Assembly: GCA_013178275.1 (NCBI GenBank)
Contig: JABLWZ010000028.1
Span: 1 to 64,000, forward strand
Source: Bacillota bacterium
GTDB lineage: Bacteria > Bacillota > Ch66 > Ch109
Direction: 5' to 3'
Length of the DNA: 64,000 nt
The notes below the pieces were generated by a model. It ran no database searches. It saw only the letters and a list, made by a program, of their open reading frames with translations, and had not been told where the DNA came from. Of the stretch, positions 25,207 through 33,554 are shown piece after piece. Made by a program: the position numbers and the translations under genes. Position 1 is the first letter of the stretch, and each line of letters starts with the position of its first letter.

Positions 25207-25229
25207 TACGGTTAACGGTTAAAGGGAAA

Positions 25230-25265
25230 GAAGGCCTGTCCACCTACAGGGCAGGCCTTCTTCTT
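25230..25265. terminator. Bidirectional terminator between two convergent hydrogenase operons
   Basis: GAAGGCCTGTCC (25230-25241) and GGGCAGGCCTTC (25249-25260) form a 12-bp stem with T-rich sequence on the plus side and A-rich sequence on the left side, serving both directions. Confidence 0.85.
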
Positions 25266-27011
25266 TTATATAAGCTCCCTCGGGGTGTAGTGGGTGTGGA
25301 GCAGCTCTCTGGCCTTCTCGCCGTAGAATTCTCCCAGGTACTCCTGATAGAGCTTGAGGACGTCCTTGTTCTCGTGTGATTTCCGTTTGTCCTTGCCCCG
25401 GTCTTCGCGGTACAGCGCTTCCACCCGTTTCTTGATCACACCGCAGTCACCGTGGTGGTACGGCTGTCCGCCGCCGCCTACGCAGCCGCCGGGGCATGCC
25501 ATGATCTCGATCGCGTGGAACTGTTCCTTCCCTTCTCTCACCATCTCCAGCAGCGTCCTGGCATTGCCCAGTTCATGTGCGATTCCGATCCGAAGCTCCA
25601 GGTCTTTCATCTTTACCGTCGCTTCCCTTAATCCTTCGATCCCGCGCAGCTGCTTGAATTCGATATCTTCAAGCGGCTCCCTGGTTACCCATTCATAGGC
25701 GGTGCGCAGCGCGGCTTCGATCACGCCGCCGGTGGCGCCGAAGATGACCGAGGCTCCCGTGGATTCCCCCAGCGGGTGGTCGAAATCGCCATCCACGAGG
25801 TTTTCGAAGTCGATCCCGGACTCCTTGATCATCATGGCCAGCTCCCTGGTGGTCAAGACATAATCCACGTTGCGCAGGTTGTCGTTTTTCAGCTCGGCCT
25901 TGGCCGCCTCGTTTTTCTTCGCCAGGCAGGGCATGATCGAGACCACCACCATTTTTGCGGGATCGATGCCCAGTTTCCTGGCGTAGTACGTTTTGGCGAT
26001 AGCGCCGAACATCTCGTGCGGCGACTTGCAGGTCGAGGGAACGTCCAGGAGTTCCGGGAACTGGTGCTCGATGAACTTTACCCATGCCGGGCAGCAGCTG
26101 GTCAGGATCGGCAGCCGGCCGCCGCTTTCGATCCGGTGCATCAGTTCGGACGCCTCTTCGATGATGGTCAGGTCGGCGGCGAAGTCGGTATCGAAGACCT
26201 TGTCGAAACCAAGCTCTCTCAGCGCCGAGACCATTTTACCGGTGACGATGGTCCCAGGCTCCATACCGAACTCTTCACCCAGCGCGACCCTCACCGCCGG
26301 CGCGGTCTGCACCAGGACGACCTTGTCCTTGTTATTGATGGCCTGCCAGACCTCCCGGATGTTATTGATCTCCGTGAGGGCCGCTGTGGGGCAGACCGCT
26401 ACACACTGCCCGCAGAAGGTGCACATGGTTTCCGCCATCGGCAGGTTGAAGGCCGGCGCAACAACCGTTTCAAACCCCCTGCCTACAGCCGAAAGGACTC
26501 CGCAGGTCTGGACCTGGTTGCACATGGTCTCACACCGCCGGCAGAGGATGCACTTTTCCGGGTTGCGGTATATCGCGTGGCTGGAGCTGTCAGCCGGGTA
26601 AGCGGACATGGCCCCCTGGTACCGGGCTTCCCCCCGGATACCCAGCTCCGCCGCCAGCTTCTGCAGATCACACTTCTGGTTTTTTTCACAGTTCAGGCAG
26701 TCCTTCGGGTGATCCGACAGCAGCAGCTCCACCATGGTCCTTCTCGCCTTGACCACGCACGGGGTCGAGGTCCTTATCACCATGCCCGCCTGTACAACCG
26801 TGTTGCAGGCCGGCGCGAGGTTCCTCCGTCCCTCTATCTCGACCATGCACACCCGGCAGGTGGCGGTCTTATTCACGGCCTTCAGTTCATGAAGGTTCAG
26901 GTGGCACAGGGTCGGTATCTTTACGTTCACCGTTTTGGCCGCGTCGAGTACCGTGGTCCCGGCTGGAACCGTCACCTCTTTATCGTTAATCTTGATCTTT
27001 ACATCCGCCAT
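25266..27011 (-). CDS. hydA: HydA: [FeFe]-hydrogenase subunit of a bifurcating HydABC-type complex
   Basis: A 581-residue group A [FeFe]-hydrogenase with [2Fe-2S] (CRVCMVEIEG), His-Cys (HPKDCLNCEKNQKC) and two [4Fe-4S] sites (CILCRRCETMC, CTFCGQCVAVCP). The H-cluster motifs are TSCCPAW, MPCLAKKNEA and MACPGGCVGGGGQP, all in standard form. ATG 27011 follows AGAGGTG; the longer frame to 27122 overlaps hydB and is not used. It is the last gene of a NuoE-NuoF-HydA operon, the usual layout of electron-bifurcating hydrogenases that couple NADH and ferredoxin to H2. Ten bases separate it from hydB. Confidence 0.93.
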   Translation of the reverse strand: MADVKIKINDKEVTVPAGTTVLDAAKTVNVKIPTLCHLNLHELKAVNKTATCRVCMVEIEGRRNLAPACNTVVQAGMVIRTSTPCVVKARRTMVELLLSDHPKDCLNCEKNQKCDLQKLAAELGIRGEARYQGAMSAYPADSSSHAIYRNPEKCILCRRCETMCNQVQTCGVLSAVGRGFETVVAPAFNLPMAETMCTFCGQCVAVCPTAALTEINNIREVWQAINNKDKVVLVQTAPAVRVALGEEFGMEPGTIVTGKMVSALRELGFDKVFDTDFAADLTIIEEASELMHRIESGGRLPILTSCCPAWVKFIEHQFPELLDVPSTCKSPHEMFGAIAKTYYARKLGIDPAKMVVVSIMPCLAKKNEAAKAELKNDNLRNVDYVLTTRELAMMIKESGIDFENLVDGDFDHPLGESTGASVIFGATGGVIEAALRTAYEWVTREPLEDIEFKQLRGIEGLREATVKMKDLELRIGIAHELGNARTLLEMVREGKEQFHAIEIMACPGGCVGGGGQPYHHGDCGVIKKRVEALYREDRGKDKRKSHENKDVLKLYQEYLGEFYGEKARELLHTHYTPRELI

Positions 27012-27021
27012 GTTTTCACCT

Positions 27022-28839
27022 CTATCTCTTTTCGATCGCCTTGAGCTTCTTGCAGGCTCTATAGCAGGCTCCGCACCTGATACACTTCTCCTGGTCGATC
27101 CGGTGCGGCTGCTTGATCTCACCGCTGATGCATTTGACCGGACATGCCTTGACGCAAGCTGTGCAGCCTTTGCATTTTTCGTTGTTCACTTCGTAACGGA
27201 CCAGTGACGGACACACACCGGCCGGGCACCTCTTCTCGACCACGTGAGCGATAAACTCATCGTAAAAGTGGTTCAGGCTGCTCAGTACCGGATTCGGCGA
27301 GGTCTGCCCCAGGCCGCACAAAGCGGTATTCTTGATAACCGCGCCCAGTTCTTTCAGGTTTTCGAGGTCCTGCATGGTCCCCTGACCCGAGGTTATCTTG
27401 GTCAGTATCTCATGCAGCCTCTTGTTTCCTATCCGGCAGGGCGTACACTTACCGCAGGACTCGTCCATGGAGAACTCCAGATAGAACTTGGCCAGGTTCA
27501 CCATGCAGTCCGATTCGTCCATCACGATCATCCCGCCGGACCCCATCATCGACCCTATCCCGGTCAGGGTTTCGTAATCGATGGGCGTGTCGAGATACTT
27601 CGATGGGATGCAGCCTCCCGACGGCCCTCCGGTCTGCACCGCCTTGAATCGCCGGTCGTTTTTGATCCCCCCGCCGGTCCCAAAGATGATGTCCCTTAAA
27701 GTAGTACCCATGGGAACCTCGGTAAGCCCCACTTTTTTGACCTTGCCGGCCAGGGCGAATACCTTGGTGCCCTTGCTCTTTTCTGTACCGATGGCGGAGA
27801 ACCACTCCGCACCCCGGTTTATTATCGGAGGGATGCTGGCGAAGGTCTCCACGTTGTTCACCGTGGTAGGCTTCTGCCACAGCCCCTTTTCGGCCGGGTA
27901 AGGCGGCTTGTTGGCGGGTTCCCCCCGCTCTCCCTCGATCGACTTGATCAGCGAGGTCTCTTCACCACACACAAAGGCCCCCGCCCCATAGCGGAGTTCG
28001 ATGTCAAAGTCAAACCCGCGGTTTAAGATATCTTTCCCCAAAAGCCCGCGCTCTTTCGCCTGCGCGAGCGCGGTCTTCAGGCGCTTTATCGCCAGGGGAT
28101 ACTCGGCGCGGATATAGATATAACCCTTGTCCGCACCCACCGTGTATCCGGCGATGGCCATCGCTTCGAGCACGCTGTGAGGGTCCCCTTCCAGAATGCT
28201 GCGGTCCATAAAGGCGCCCGGGTCTCCCTCGTCAGCGTTGCATACGATGTATTTCTGATCCGACGGGTACTTCGAGGCGGTTTCCCATTTGAGCCCGGTG
28301 GGAAAACCTCCGCCGCCCCGGCCCCTCAGTCCGCTCTTTTTCACCAGGTCGATAACCTCCGCGGGGGCCATCGAGGTCAGCACCCGGCCCAGTCCCAGAT
28401 ACCCGTCATTCCTGATGTAGTCTTCGATGCTTTCGGGGTCTATCAGGCCGCAGTTCCTCAGTGCGATCCTGATCCCCGCCGGTCCCGCGGCTTCGAGTTC
28501 TTTTACGGTTTCCCCCCGCTGGATATGCTGTTCGATAATCCCGCTGACCCGGTCAGCGGTTACGTCTCCGTAAAACACCGGCTCCCGCCCGCCGGCAGCT
28601 ATCACGACTGTCGGCTCGGCGTAGCACGAACCCAGGCATCCCGCCTTGACCAGCACGGCATTGCCGATCCCTTTTTCCTGGATCTCTTTTTGGAAGGCCT
28701 CGTAGGTCGCCCCGGCCCCGGCCGCGATGCCGCAGGTGGCCATACCGACCAGGATTCTGACGGGATTCCTGCTCTCGTCTTCTTTTCTCAGCGCTTCCCT
28801 GATATTTATAAGTTGTTCCAAAGATTTTATCCTAACCAT
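27022..28839 (-). CDS. hydB: HydB: NuoF-like FMN subunit of the bifurcating hydrogenase
   Basis: A 605-residue HydB/NuoF protein. The N-terminal [2Fe-2S] domain has ATCGIAAGA and KAGCLGSC; the NuoF core has LRGRGGGGFPTG, NADEGDPGAFMDRS and ESCGKCTPCRIGN; the C-terminal two-cluster ferredoxin domain has CKGCTACVKACP and CIRCGACYRACK. The enzyme carries FMN and binds NADH. Its ferredoxin tail is the part that the two fusion paralogues (12485, 20367) replace with an NfnB-like half. GGGGAG lies 8 bases before the ATG. It follows hydC by 21 bases. Confidence 0.93.
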   Translation of the reverse strand: MVRIKSLEQLINIREALRKEDESRNPVRILVGMATCGIAAGAGATYEAFQKEIQEKGIGNAVLVKAGCLGSCYAEPTVVIAAGGREPVFYGDVTADRVSGIIEQHIQRGETVKELEAAGPAGIRIALRNCGLIDPESIEDYIRNDGYLGLGRVLTSMAPAEVIDLVKKSGLRGRGGGGFPTGLKWETASKYPSDQKYIVCNADEGDPGAFMDRSILEGDPHSVLEAMAIAGYTVGADKGYIYIRAEYPLAIKRLKTALAQAKERGLLGKDILNRGFDFDIELRYGAGAFVCGEETSLIKSIEGERGEPANKPPYPAEKGLWQKPTTVNNVETFASIPPIINRGAEWFSAIGTEKSKGTKVFALAGKVKKVGLTEVPMGTTLRDIIFGTGGGIKNDRRFKAVQTGGPSGGCIPSKYLDTPIDYETLTGIGSMMGSGGMIVMDESDCMVNLAKFYLEFSMDESCGKCTPCRIGNKRLHEILTKITSGQGTMQDLENLKELGAVIKNTALCGLGQTSPNPVLSSLNHFYDEFIAHVVEKRCPAGVCPSLVRYEVNNEKCKGCTACVKACPVKCISGEIKQPHRIDQEKCIRCGACYRACKKLKAIEKR

Positions 28840-28860
28840 ACCGGTTTCTCCCCTCAGCGA

Positions 28861-29340
28861 TTAATGTAAATACGATTTTATGATCTTGGCGATCTCGCCT
28901 TCCTCAACCCGTCCATAGACCTTATCATCGATCATCACCACCGGCGCCAACCCACACGCGCCGACACACCTCAGCCCGTCCAGGCTGAACCTGCCGTCGC
29001 CGGTGGTCTGCCCCGGCTTGATCTCCAGCAGTGTTTCCAGTTCCCTCAGGATGTCTTCGGCTCCCTTGACAAAACAGGCGGTCCCGAGGCAGACGTTTAT
29101 AACGTGCTCTCCTCTCGGGGTTTCGGTAAAGTACGAGTAAAACGTAACCACCCCGTTTACCCTGGCAGCCGTTATTTTCAGCTTCCGTGCTATATAAAGC
29201 TGCACCTCTTTAGGCAGGTAGCCGAAAAGCTCCTGGGCCTTGTGCAGCACCGCGATGAGCGACCCCTGGCCTCCCGGGGCCTCCGAAATGAATGAGTCCA
29301 GTTCCTTAAACCTTTCTTCAGTCAACCTGTTTATGCACAT
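28861..29340 (-). CDS. hydC: HydC: NuoE-like [2Fe-2S] subunit of the bifurcating hydrogenase
   Basis: A 159-residue NuoE-family protein with CLGTACFVKGAED and CVGACGLAPVV cluster motifs. It is the first gene of the minus-strand hydC-hydB-hydA operon and carries electrons from HydB. Compared with the NuoE-like proteins at 11726 and 19752 it is clearly more distant, so this operon is not part of the recent duplication. Upstream (29341-29490) is AT-rich and presumably holds its promoter, with ATATATAAA patches but no hexamer pair I would defend. Confidence 0.9.
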   Translation of the reverse strand: MCINRLTEERFKELDSFISEAPGGQGSLIAVLHKAQELFGYLPKEVQLYIARKLKITAARVNGVVTFYSYFTETPRGEHVINVCLGTACFVKGAEDILRELETLLEIKPGQTTGDGRFSLDGLRCVGACGLAPVVMIDDKVYGRVEEGEIAKIIKSYLH

Positions 29341-29494
29341 CTCCCGGTTTCCTTTCTATTTTTTATATATGATTGCCTTAGATTAATATTGTGATTGTGC
29401 GCACTTTCTCATGCACCAGTAGTATCTCACCCTCCCAGGGTTCATGTCAATGCGTTTTTAGGTTACTGTTTTGTAAACTGCTGGGAAATAAGAA

Positions 29495-29529
29495 AAAAAC
29501 TCGGCCCCCTTCGGTCGGGCCGAGTTTTT
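29495..29529. terminator. Terminator after the ECF-type membrane gene
   Basis: AAAAACTCGGCCC and GGGCCGAGTTTTT pair around a CTTCGGTC-type loop. The T runs on both sides make it bidirectional. It separates the hydCBA operon from the gene to its right. Confidence 0.88.
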
Positions 29530-29622
29530 ATTTTCTTGCCTGGTGTGGCTCTCTCGTGTTATTGATTAAGCTTTATGTCGCTATTTCTTCCCCGGTGGTC
29601 GAGTACAGCTCGTTCGAGCCAA

Positions 29623-30162
29623 CTATTCCTGGCTGGTCTGGGACAGGTAGTTCGACAGGTACTTCCCCAGCAGCAGCGCCAGGGCCCCTCCCCCCAGCGC
29701 CGTGTAAAGCTGTATTATTCCGAACATCACCGAGGCCGGGCCGGCCAGGGCGGGGAACAGCATCTTGATCAAGAAATGCAGCGCAGCATAGAATACCAGG
29801 AACTTGGCCGCCGCGGCCACTAAAACGCCAGCCGCGGTTCTTGCATTTATTGATAGGTTATAAGCCATCTCCCGCGGTCTCTGGATAATCCCGAAAAACA
29901 CCAGCGCCAGCACGACATTGGCCGCCATGATCACAAATATCAGCGGCAGCATCATCGGAGGCATTATCCCCATCAGCAGGGCGATCCACGGCGTCAGACA
30001 CCCGATCAGCACCGCCGACCACAGCCCCACCAGTATAACCGCCAGCAGAATCAGCGCGTTGACCACCGGGCCAGTCACCGGCTGCGGCAGCCGCAGCAGC
30101 TGCACGATAATGGCCAGGGCGAGTATCACAGCGGTCCTGGTTATCCATTGGGTTCGGTTCAT
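29623..30162 (-). CDS. ECF-transporter S-component-like membrane protein
   Basis: A 179-residue integral membrane protein with five or six hydrophobic segments, starting TAVILALAIIVQLLRLPQ. Its size, the early loop with a PQPVTG-like turn and GPASVMFGIIQLYTALGGG near the end resemble S components of energy-coupling-factor vitamin transporters, or a related small membrane family. No energising EcfT or ATPase genes are adjacent, as is common for S components that share a module. The substrate cannot be inferred. It lies alone between the hydrogenase and Hdr-Flx operons with a terminator on either side. Confidence 0.55.
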   Translation of the reverse strand: MNRTQWITRTAVILALAIIVQLLRLPQPVTGPVVNALILLAVILVGLWSAVLIGCLTPWIALLMGIMPPMMLPLIFVIMAANVVLALVFFGIIQRPREMAYNLSINARTAAGVLVAAAAKFLVFYAALHFLIKMLFPALAGPASVMFGIIQLYTALGGGALALLLGKYLSNYLSQTSQE

Positions 30163-30248
30163 AACCCCCTCCAGCTTTCTACTTATGTCTTATTTGGATG
30201 GTCCTTACACCATCATTATAACCCAACCGCCCGTTCCATTGTATAAAA

Positions 30249-30283
30249 ACAGGGCTCCCCGCGAACGCCTTCGGGAGCCCTGT
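30249..30283 (-). terminator. Terminator of the Hdr-Flx operon
   Basis: ACAGGGCTCCC and GGGAGCCCTGT form an 11-bp stem; on the minus strand the second arm runs into GTTTTTATAC. It lies 31 bases beyond the flxA stop. Confidence 0.85.
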
Positions 30284-30314
30284 CTTAATTGCTGTCGGTT
30301 CCTCCAGGCGGCTG

Positions 30315-31160
30315 CTAGTACTCCTCGGGCAGCCTCTTCAGCTCGTCCAGGTAGAAGACCGGGCCGTCCAGGCAGATGTAGTTGCTGGCGATGTTGCACC
30401 GCCCGCACTTGCCGATCCCGCACTTCATCCGCATCTCCAGGGTGGTGATCACCTGCTGGTCCTGATACCCCATCTCTTCTAAGGCTTTCAATACCAGCTT
30501 GATCATGATCGGCGGGCCGCAGGTGACCGCGATCTTCCCCTCGGGATTCGGATTGATCTCCCTGAGATAGGTGGGCACGAAGGCCACCTTGCCGTCCCAC
30601 CCCGGCTCCTCCCGGTCGATGGTGACGTAAACCTCGGTGTTGGGCTGCTGCTGCCAGGTGCCCAAAAGCTCTTCTTTGAAGCAGAGGTCCTGCTTAGATC
30701 TGGCTCCGTAGAGGATCTGGATCTTCCCGTAGTCCTCCCGGTGCTGGAAGCAGTAGTTGATGAAGGACCTGACCGGGGCTAACCCGATCCCCCCGCCGAT
30801 GAAGAGCATGTCCTTGCCCTGGCAGGCTTCGGTGGGGAACCCGTTCCCGTAGGGTCCCCGGACCCCGATCTGCTGCCCCACCTCGAGTTCGTGCAGGGCG
30901 TCGGTCAAGAGTCCTACTCTTCGGATGGCGAACTCCAGGTGGTGGTCCGCCTGCCAGGTGCAGGAGAACATCCCTTCTCCGACGGCCGGGATGGAGACCA
31001 TGGCCAACTGCCCGGGTTTGACGTCGAAGGGTCTTGCTCCTGCCTCGGTGGCGACGTAGAAGTTCTTTACGTCACCGGTCTCTTCGATGATCTTGATGAT
31101 CCGGGCCGGGGTGGGCAGCAACGGGTTGACTTCCGGGTGGTGTTTCAGTTCTACGGCCAT
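30315..31160 (-). CDS. flxA: FlxA-like FAD/NAD(P)H-binding subunit of an Hdr-Flx complex
   Basis: A 281-residue ferredoxin reductase-type protein. The FAD barrel is followed by an NAD domain with IGGGIGLAPVRSFINYC and AVTCGPPIMI, and a C-terminal [2Fe-2S] motif with MKCGIGKCGRC and ICLDGPV, as in PyrK and the anaerobic sulfite reductase B subunit. In Hdr-Flx systems the FlxA subunit takes electrons from NADH. It is the last of seven closely packed genes and follows flxB with a 3-base gap. AsrB is an alternative name for the fold, but the hdrCBA context favours Flx. Confidence 0.85.
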   Translation of the reverse strand: MAVELKHHPEVNPLLPTPARIIKIIEETGDVKNFYVATEAGARPFDVKPGQLAMVSIPAVGEGMFSCTWQADHHLEFAIRRVGLLTDALHELEVGQQIGVRGPYGNGFPTEACQGKDMLFIGGGIGLAPVRSFINYCFQHREDYGKIQILYGARSKQDLCFKEELLGTWQQQPNTEVYVTIDREEPGWDGKVAFVPTYLREINPNPEGKIAVTCGPPIMIKLVLKALEEMGYQDQQVITTLEMRMKCGIGKCGRCNIASNYICLDGPVFYLDELKRLPEEY

Positions 31161-31163
31161 TTG

Positions 31164-32180
31164 CTATTCCCCCTTTCCGGCTTCGGCCTGTTGGATTTTT
31201 TCGATGGCTTCGACGATGTCGATCCCCACCGGGCAGTGCTGCAGGCATCTCCCGCAGCCGGAACACTGGTAGGTCCCGTAGCGCTCTACGAAGTACCTCA
31301 GCTTGTGCATGAACCTTTGTCTGACCCTCTCTTTCTGGCTGGGCCGCGGCTGGTGCCCGCCCGCCATCAGGGTGTAGTCGTGGTACATGCAGGAGTCCCA
31401 GCACCGATAGCGGAATCCTTTTTCGCCCCGGTTCTTCCCCTGGATGTCGAAGCAGTGGCAGAAGGGACAGACGTAGGTGCAGGTCCCGCAGCCTAAACAT
31501 CTTTGCGAGATCTGCTCCCAGAGCGGATGGTCCCACATGGCCAGGTCCTGGAGCTTCTCGGTGACTCCGTTTAGGTCTACTTGCAAGGTGAAGTCTTTGC
31601 TCTGGGGCACGGCGGCTTCTTTTTCAGTGAGCAGGTTATTGATCTGGCTCATTACTTTTTCGCCTTTTTCGGTCTGGGGTTGGAAGCCGTAGCGGTCTCC
31701 CAGGTCGTACATGATCAGGTCGCTGCCTTCGGCTTCCTGGGGGTCGACCCCGAAGGAGGTGCAGAAGCAGGTCTCTAATGGCTGGTTGCAGCCTAATGAG
31801 ACCAGGGTGGTGTTTTCTCTTAGGGCCTGGTAGTTTAGGTCCAGGTACCCCTTGGTGTAGAAGACCTGGTCTAAGGCGGCGATGGCTTTGACGTCGCAGC
31901 CTCTGATCCCGACGATGATCTGGGGTTGATCGTTGACAGGGGCGGCTTCGACTTTGAGTTCTCCCTGCTCGGTTTTGAATCGATAGAGTTTTTCGGTCTG
32001 GGGGAAGAGGGCTCCCTTGGGCGAGAGCCGGGTGCTCACCCAGTCTAAGGCCAGTTCTCCTCCCTGGCTCAGGGGGGCGTACTGGGCGGTGTGATCGATC
32101 TTGACCGGGGCCCAGACTACGGCTTGCTGGTTCAAGGTCTCCAGCGCTTTGCTTATTTCGGTCTTGGCGATGGTTTTCAT
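31164..32180 (-). CDS. flxB: FlxB-like iron-sulfur subunit
   Basis: A 338-residue protein related to the A subunit of anaerobic sulfite reductase and to sulfhydrogenase beta chains. It has a large N-terminal domain with IRGCDVKAIAALDQVF and CNQPLETCFCTSFG, followed by two C-terminal [4Fe-4S] motifs, CLGCGTCTYVCPFCHC and CSGCGRCLQHCP. It would conduct electrons between FlxA and the rest of the complex. The gene ends 3 bases before flxA and starts 17 bases after flxC ends. Confidence 0.85.
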   Translation of the reverse strand: MKTIAKTEISKALETLNQQAVVWAPVKIDHTAQYAPLSQGGELALDWVSTRLSPKGALFPQTEKLYRFKTEQGELKVEAAPVNDQPQIIVGIRGCDVKAIAALDQVFYTKGYLDLNYQALRENTTLVSLGCNQPLETCFCTSFGVDPQEAEGSDLIMYDLGDRYGFQPQTEKGEKVMSQINNLLTEKEAAVPQSKDFTLQVDLNGVTEKLQDLAMWDHPLWEQISQRCLGCGTCTYVCPFCHCFDIQGKNRGEKGFRYRCWDSCMYHDYTLMAGGHQPRPSQKERVRQRFMHKLRYFVERYGTYQCSGCGRCLQHCPVGIDIVEAIEKIQQAEAGKGE

Positions 32181-32197
32181 GCTCTATCCCCTCCCCC

Positions 32198-33094
32198 CTA
32201 GTGAAATTCTTCTGGGTCTTCGGTTTTGTAGTAGATGAGCGGGGGCCTGGCTTCGAGGTCGACCCCGGCGTCGTACGGCCCGAACAGCTGGTTGACGTCT
32301 TTGATCAGCTTCTTGTTGATCAGCATCAGCGGCACGTCCTGGGGACAGACCCGCTCGCATTCGCCGCACTCGACGCACCGCCCGATCATGTGGATGGCTC
32401 TGATCAGGTGGTACATCTGGTTGTCCGAGAGGTCGTTCGATTTGTCTACCCACTGCGGCCGGGTCTGGTCGAAGATGCAGTCCCGGCAGTTGCAGGCCGG
32501 GCAGACGTTCTTGCAGGCGAAGCAGCGGATGCACTTCTCGAAGGCCTCGGTGAAGGTTTGATACTTCTGGTCCGGGGTCAGGTTCTCGATGTCGATGATC
32601 TCCTGCATGCGGTCGTCCCGCGGGGTGATGTCGACCGGCTCGCCTAAGAGCTGGTCGTAGATGACCGGGTTATGGTAGCGGCATTCTACGCATTTTTTGG
32701 CCAGGGGGATGCTGTCTTTCATCCCTCTCTGCTGCTGGACCATCCGCGGGTCTTTTTTGCCGCTGCAGGGGATGCCGATGATGACGAGTCTTTCCCGGGG
32801 CATCTGGTAGTCCTGGATCAGCCGGTTGACTCCTCGGGAGTCGCAGCCTTTGACGAAGATGGCGATTTTATGGTCGTGGTCTCTTTCGTTCAAGAGGTAG
32901 GTGGCGGTCCCGGCGATGGCGAAGTCGTCCCAGATCAATCTTTCGGCGTCAGCGGGATCGCTGATGATCAGCGGCTGGGTGGGATGCCACTTGCTCCCCA
33001 CTCCCCATCCGATCACCTTGCCCACGGCTTTTTGCTCCAGGAGTTCTTTGGCCAGTTTCCTCATCTCCTGGGTGATGGCGTCGTTAGTACTCAT
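32198..33094 (-). CDS. flxC: FlxC-like iron-sulfur subunit
   Basis: A 298-residue protein with an N-terminal domain resembling the beta subunit of F420-reducing hydrogenase (IFVKGCDSRGVNRLIQDYQ), a CVECRY motif, and two ferredoxin-like motifs, CIRCFACKNVCPACNC and CVECGECERVCPQD. It fits the FlxC position. Its ATG (33094) overlaps the end of flxD by 11 bases, implying translational coupling. Whether the N-terminal domain binds a flavin is not evident from the motifs. Confidence 0.85.
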   Translation of the reverse strand: MSTNDAITQEMRKLAKELLEQKAVGKVIGWGVGSKWHPTQPLIISDPADAERLIWDDFAIAGTATYLLNERDHDHKIAIFVKGCDSRGVNRLIQDYQMPRERLVIIGIPCSGKKDPRMVQQQRGMKDSIPLAKKCVECRYHNPVIYDQLLGEPVDITPRDDRMQEIIDIENLTPDQKYQTFTEAFEKCIRCFACKNVCPACNCRDCIFDQTRPQWVDKSNDLSDNQMYHLIRAIHMIGRCVECGECERVCPQDVPLMLINKKLIKDVNQLFGPYDAGVDLEARPPLIYYKTEDPEEFH

Positions 33095-33554
33095 TTTGAT
33101 CCCTCAGCTTCCAGTTAGGCCCTAAGGCCTTAACTTCGTCGGTTATGGCCCGGATGGCCTGGGCGAACTTCTCGCCCTCTGAACCGGAGATCCATTGGGC
33201 TTTCAGCCGCCCCGGTTCTAATCCCAGGTATTCGATCAGCCGTTTCATGACTAAGAATCTTCTTCTGGTGAAGTAATTGCCACTACCATAGTGGCAGTCG
33301 CCCGGGTGTCAGCCGGAGACGAGTATGCCGTCGATCCCCCGCTGGAAGGCCCGCAGGATGAACTGGGGGTTGATGCGCCCGGAGCAGGGCACCCGGATGA
33401 TTCTGACGTTGGCCGGGTACTGCAGCCGGTTGAGTCCCGCCAGGTCGGCTCCGGCGTAGCTGCACCAGTTGCAGCAGAAGGCCAGGATCTTGGGTTCCCA
33501 GCCCGCGGCTGCTTCGGCTTTGGTTTCGGGGGTTATCTTCGCTTCTACAGACAC
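33084..33554 (-). CDS. flxD: FlxD/MvhD-like subunit, selenoprotein with in-frame UGA
   Basis: A 156-residue protein read through TGA at 33309-33311 (residue 82). The frame [16 protein letters not shown] ... RVPCSGRI ... [20 protein letters not shown] continues with full family similarity to a TAA at 33084. MvhD/FlxD proteins have Cys at the UGA position (G-C-HPGDCHY), and known archaeal relatives such as VhuD use selenocysteine there. The residue helps bind the [2Fe-2S] cluster that feeds HdrA. A perfect stem-loop follows 12 bases after the UGA. The start is GTG 33554 with GGAGGTGG upstream, overlapping hdrA by 10 bases. Confidence 0.88.
33278..33296 (-). promoter_or_regulatory. SECIS-type stem-loop of flxD
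   Basis: On the minus strand TGCCACTA pairs perfectly with TAGTGGCA (8 bp) around a TGG loop, beginning 12 bases after the UGA. A G in the small apical loop fits the bacterial SECIS pattern. Confidence 0.7.
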
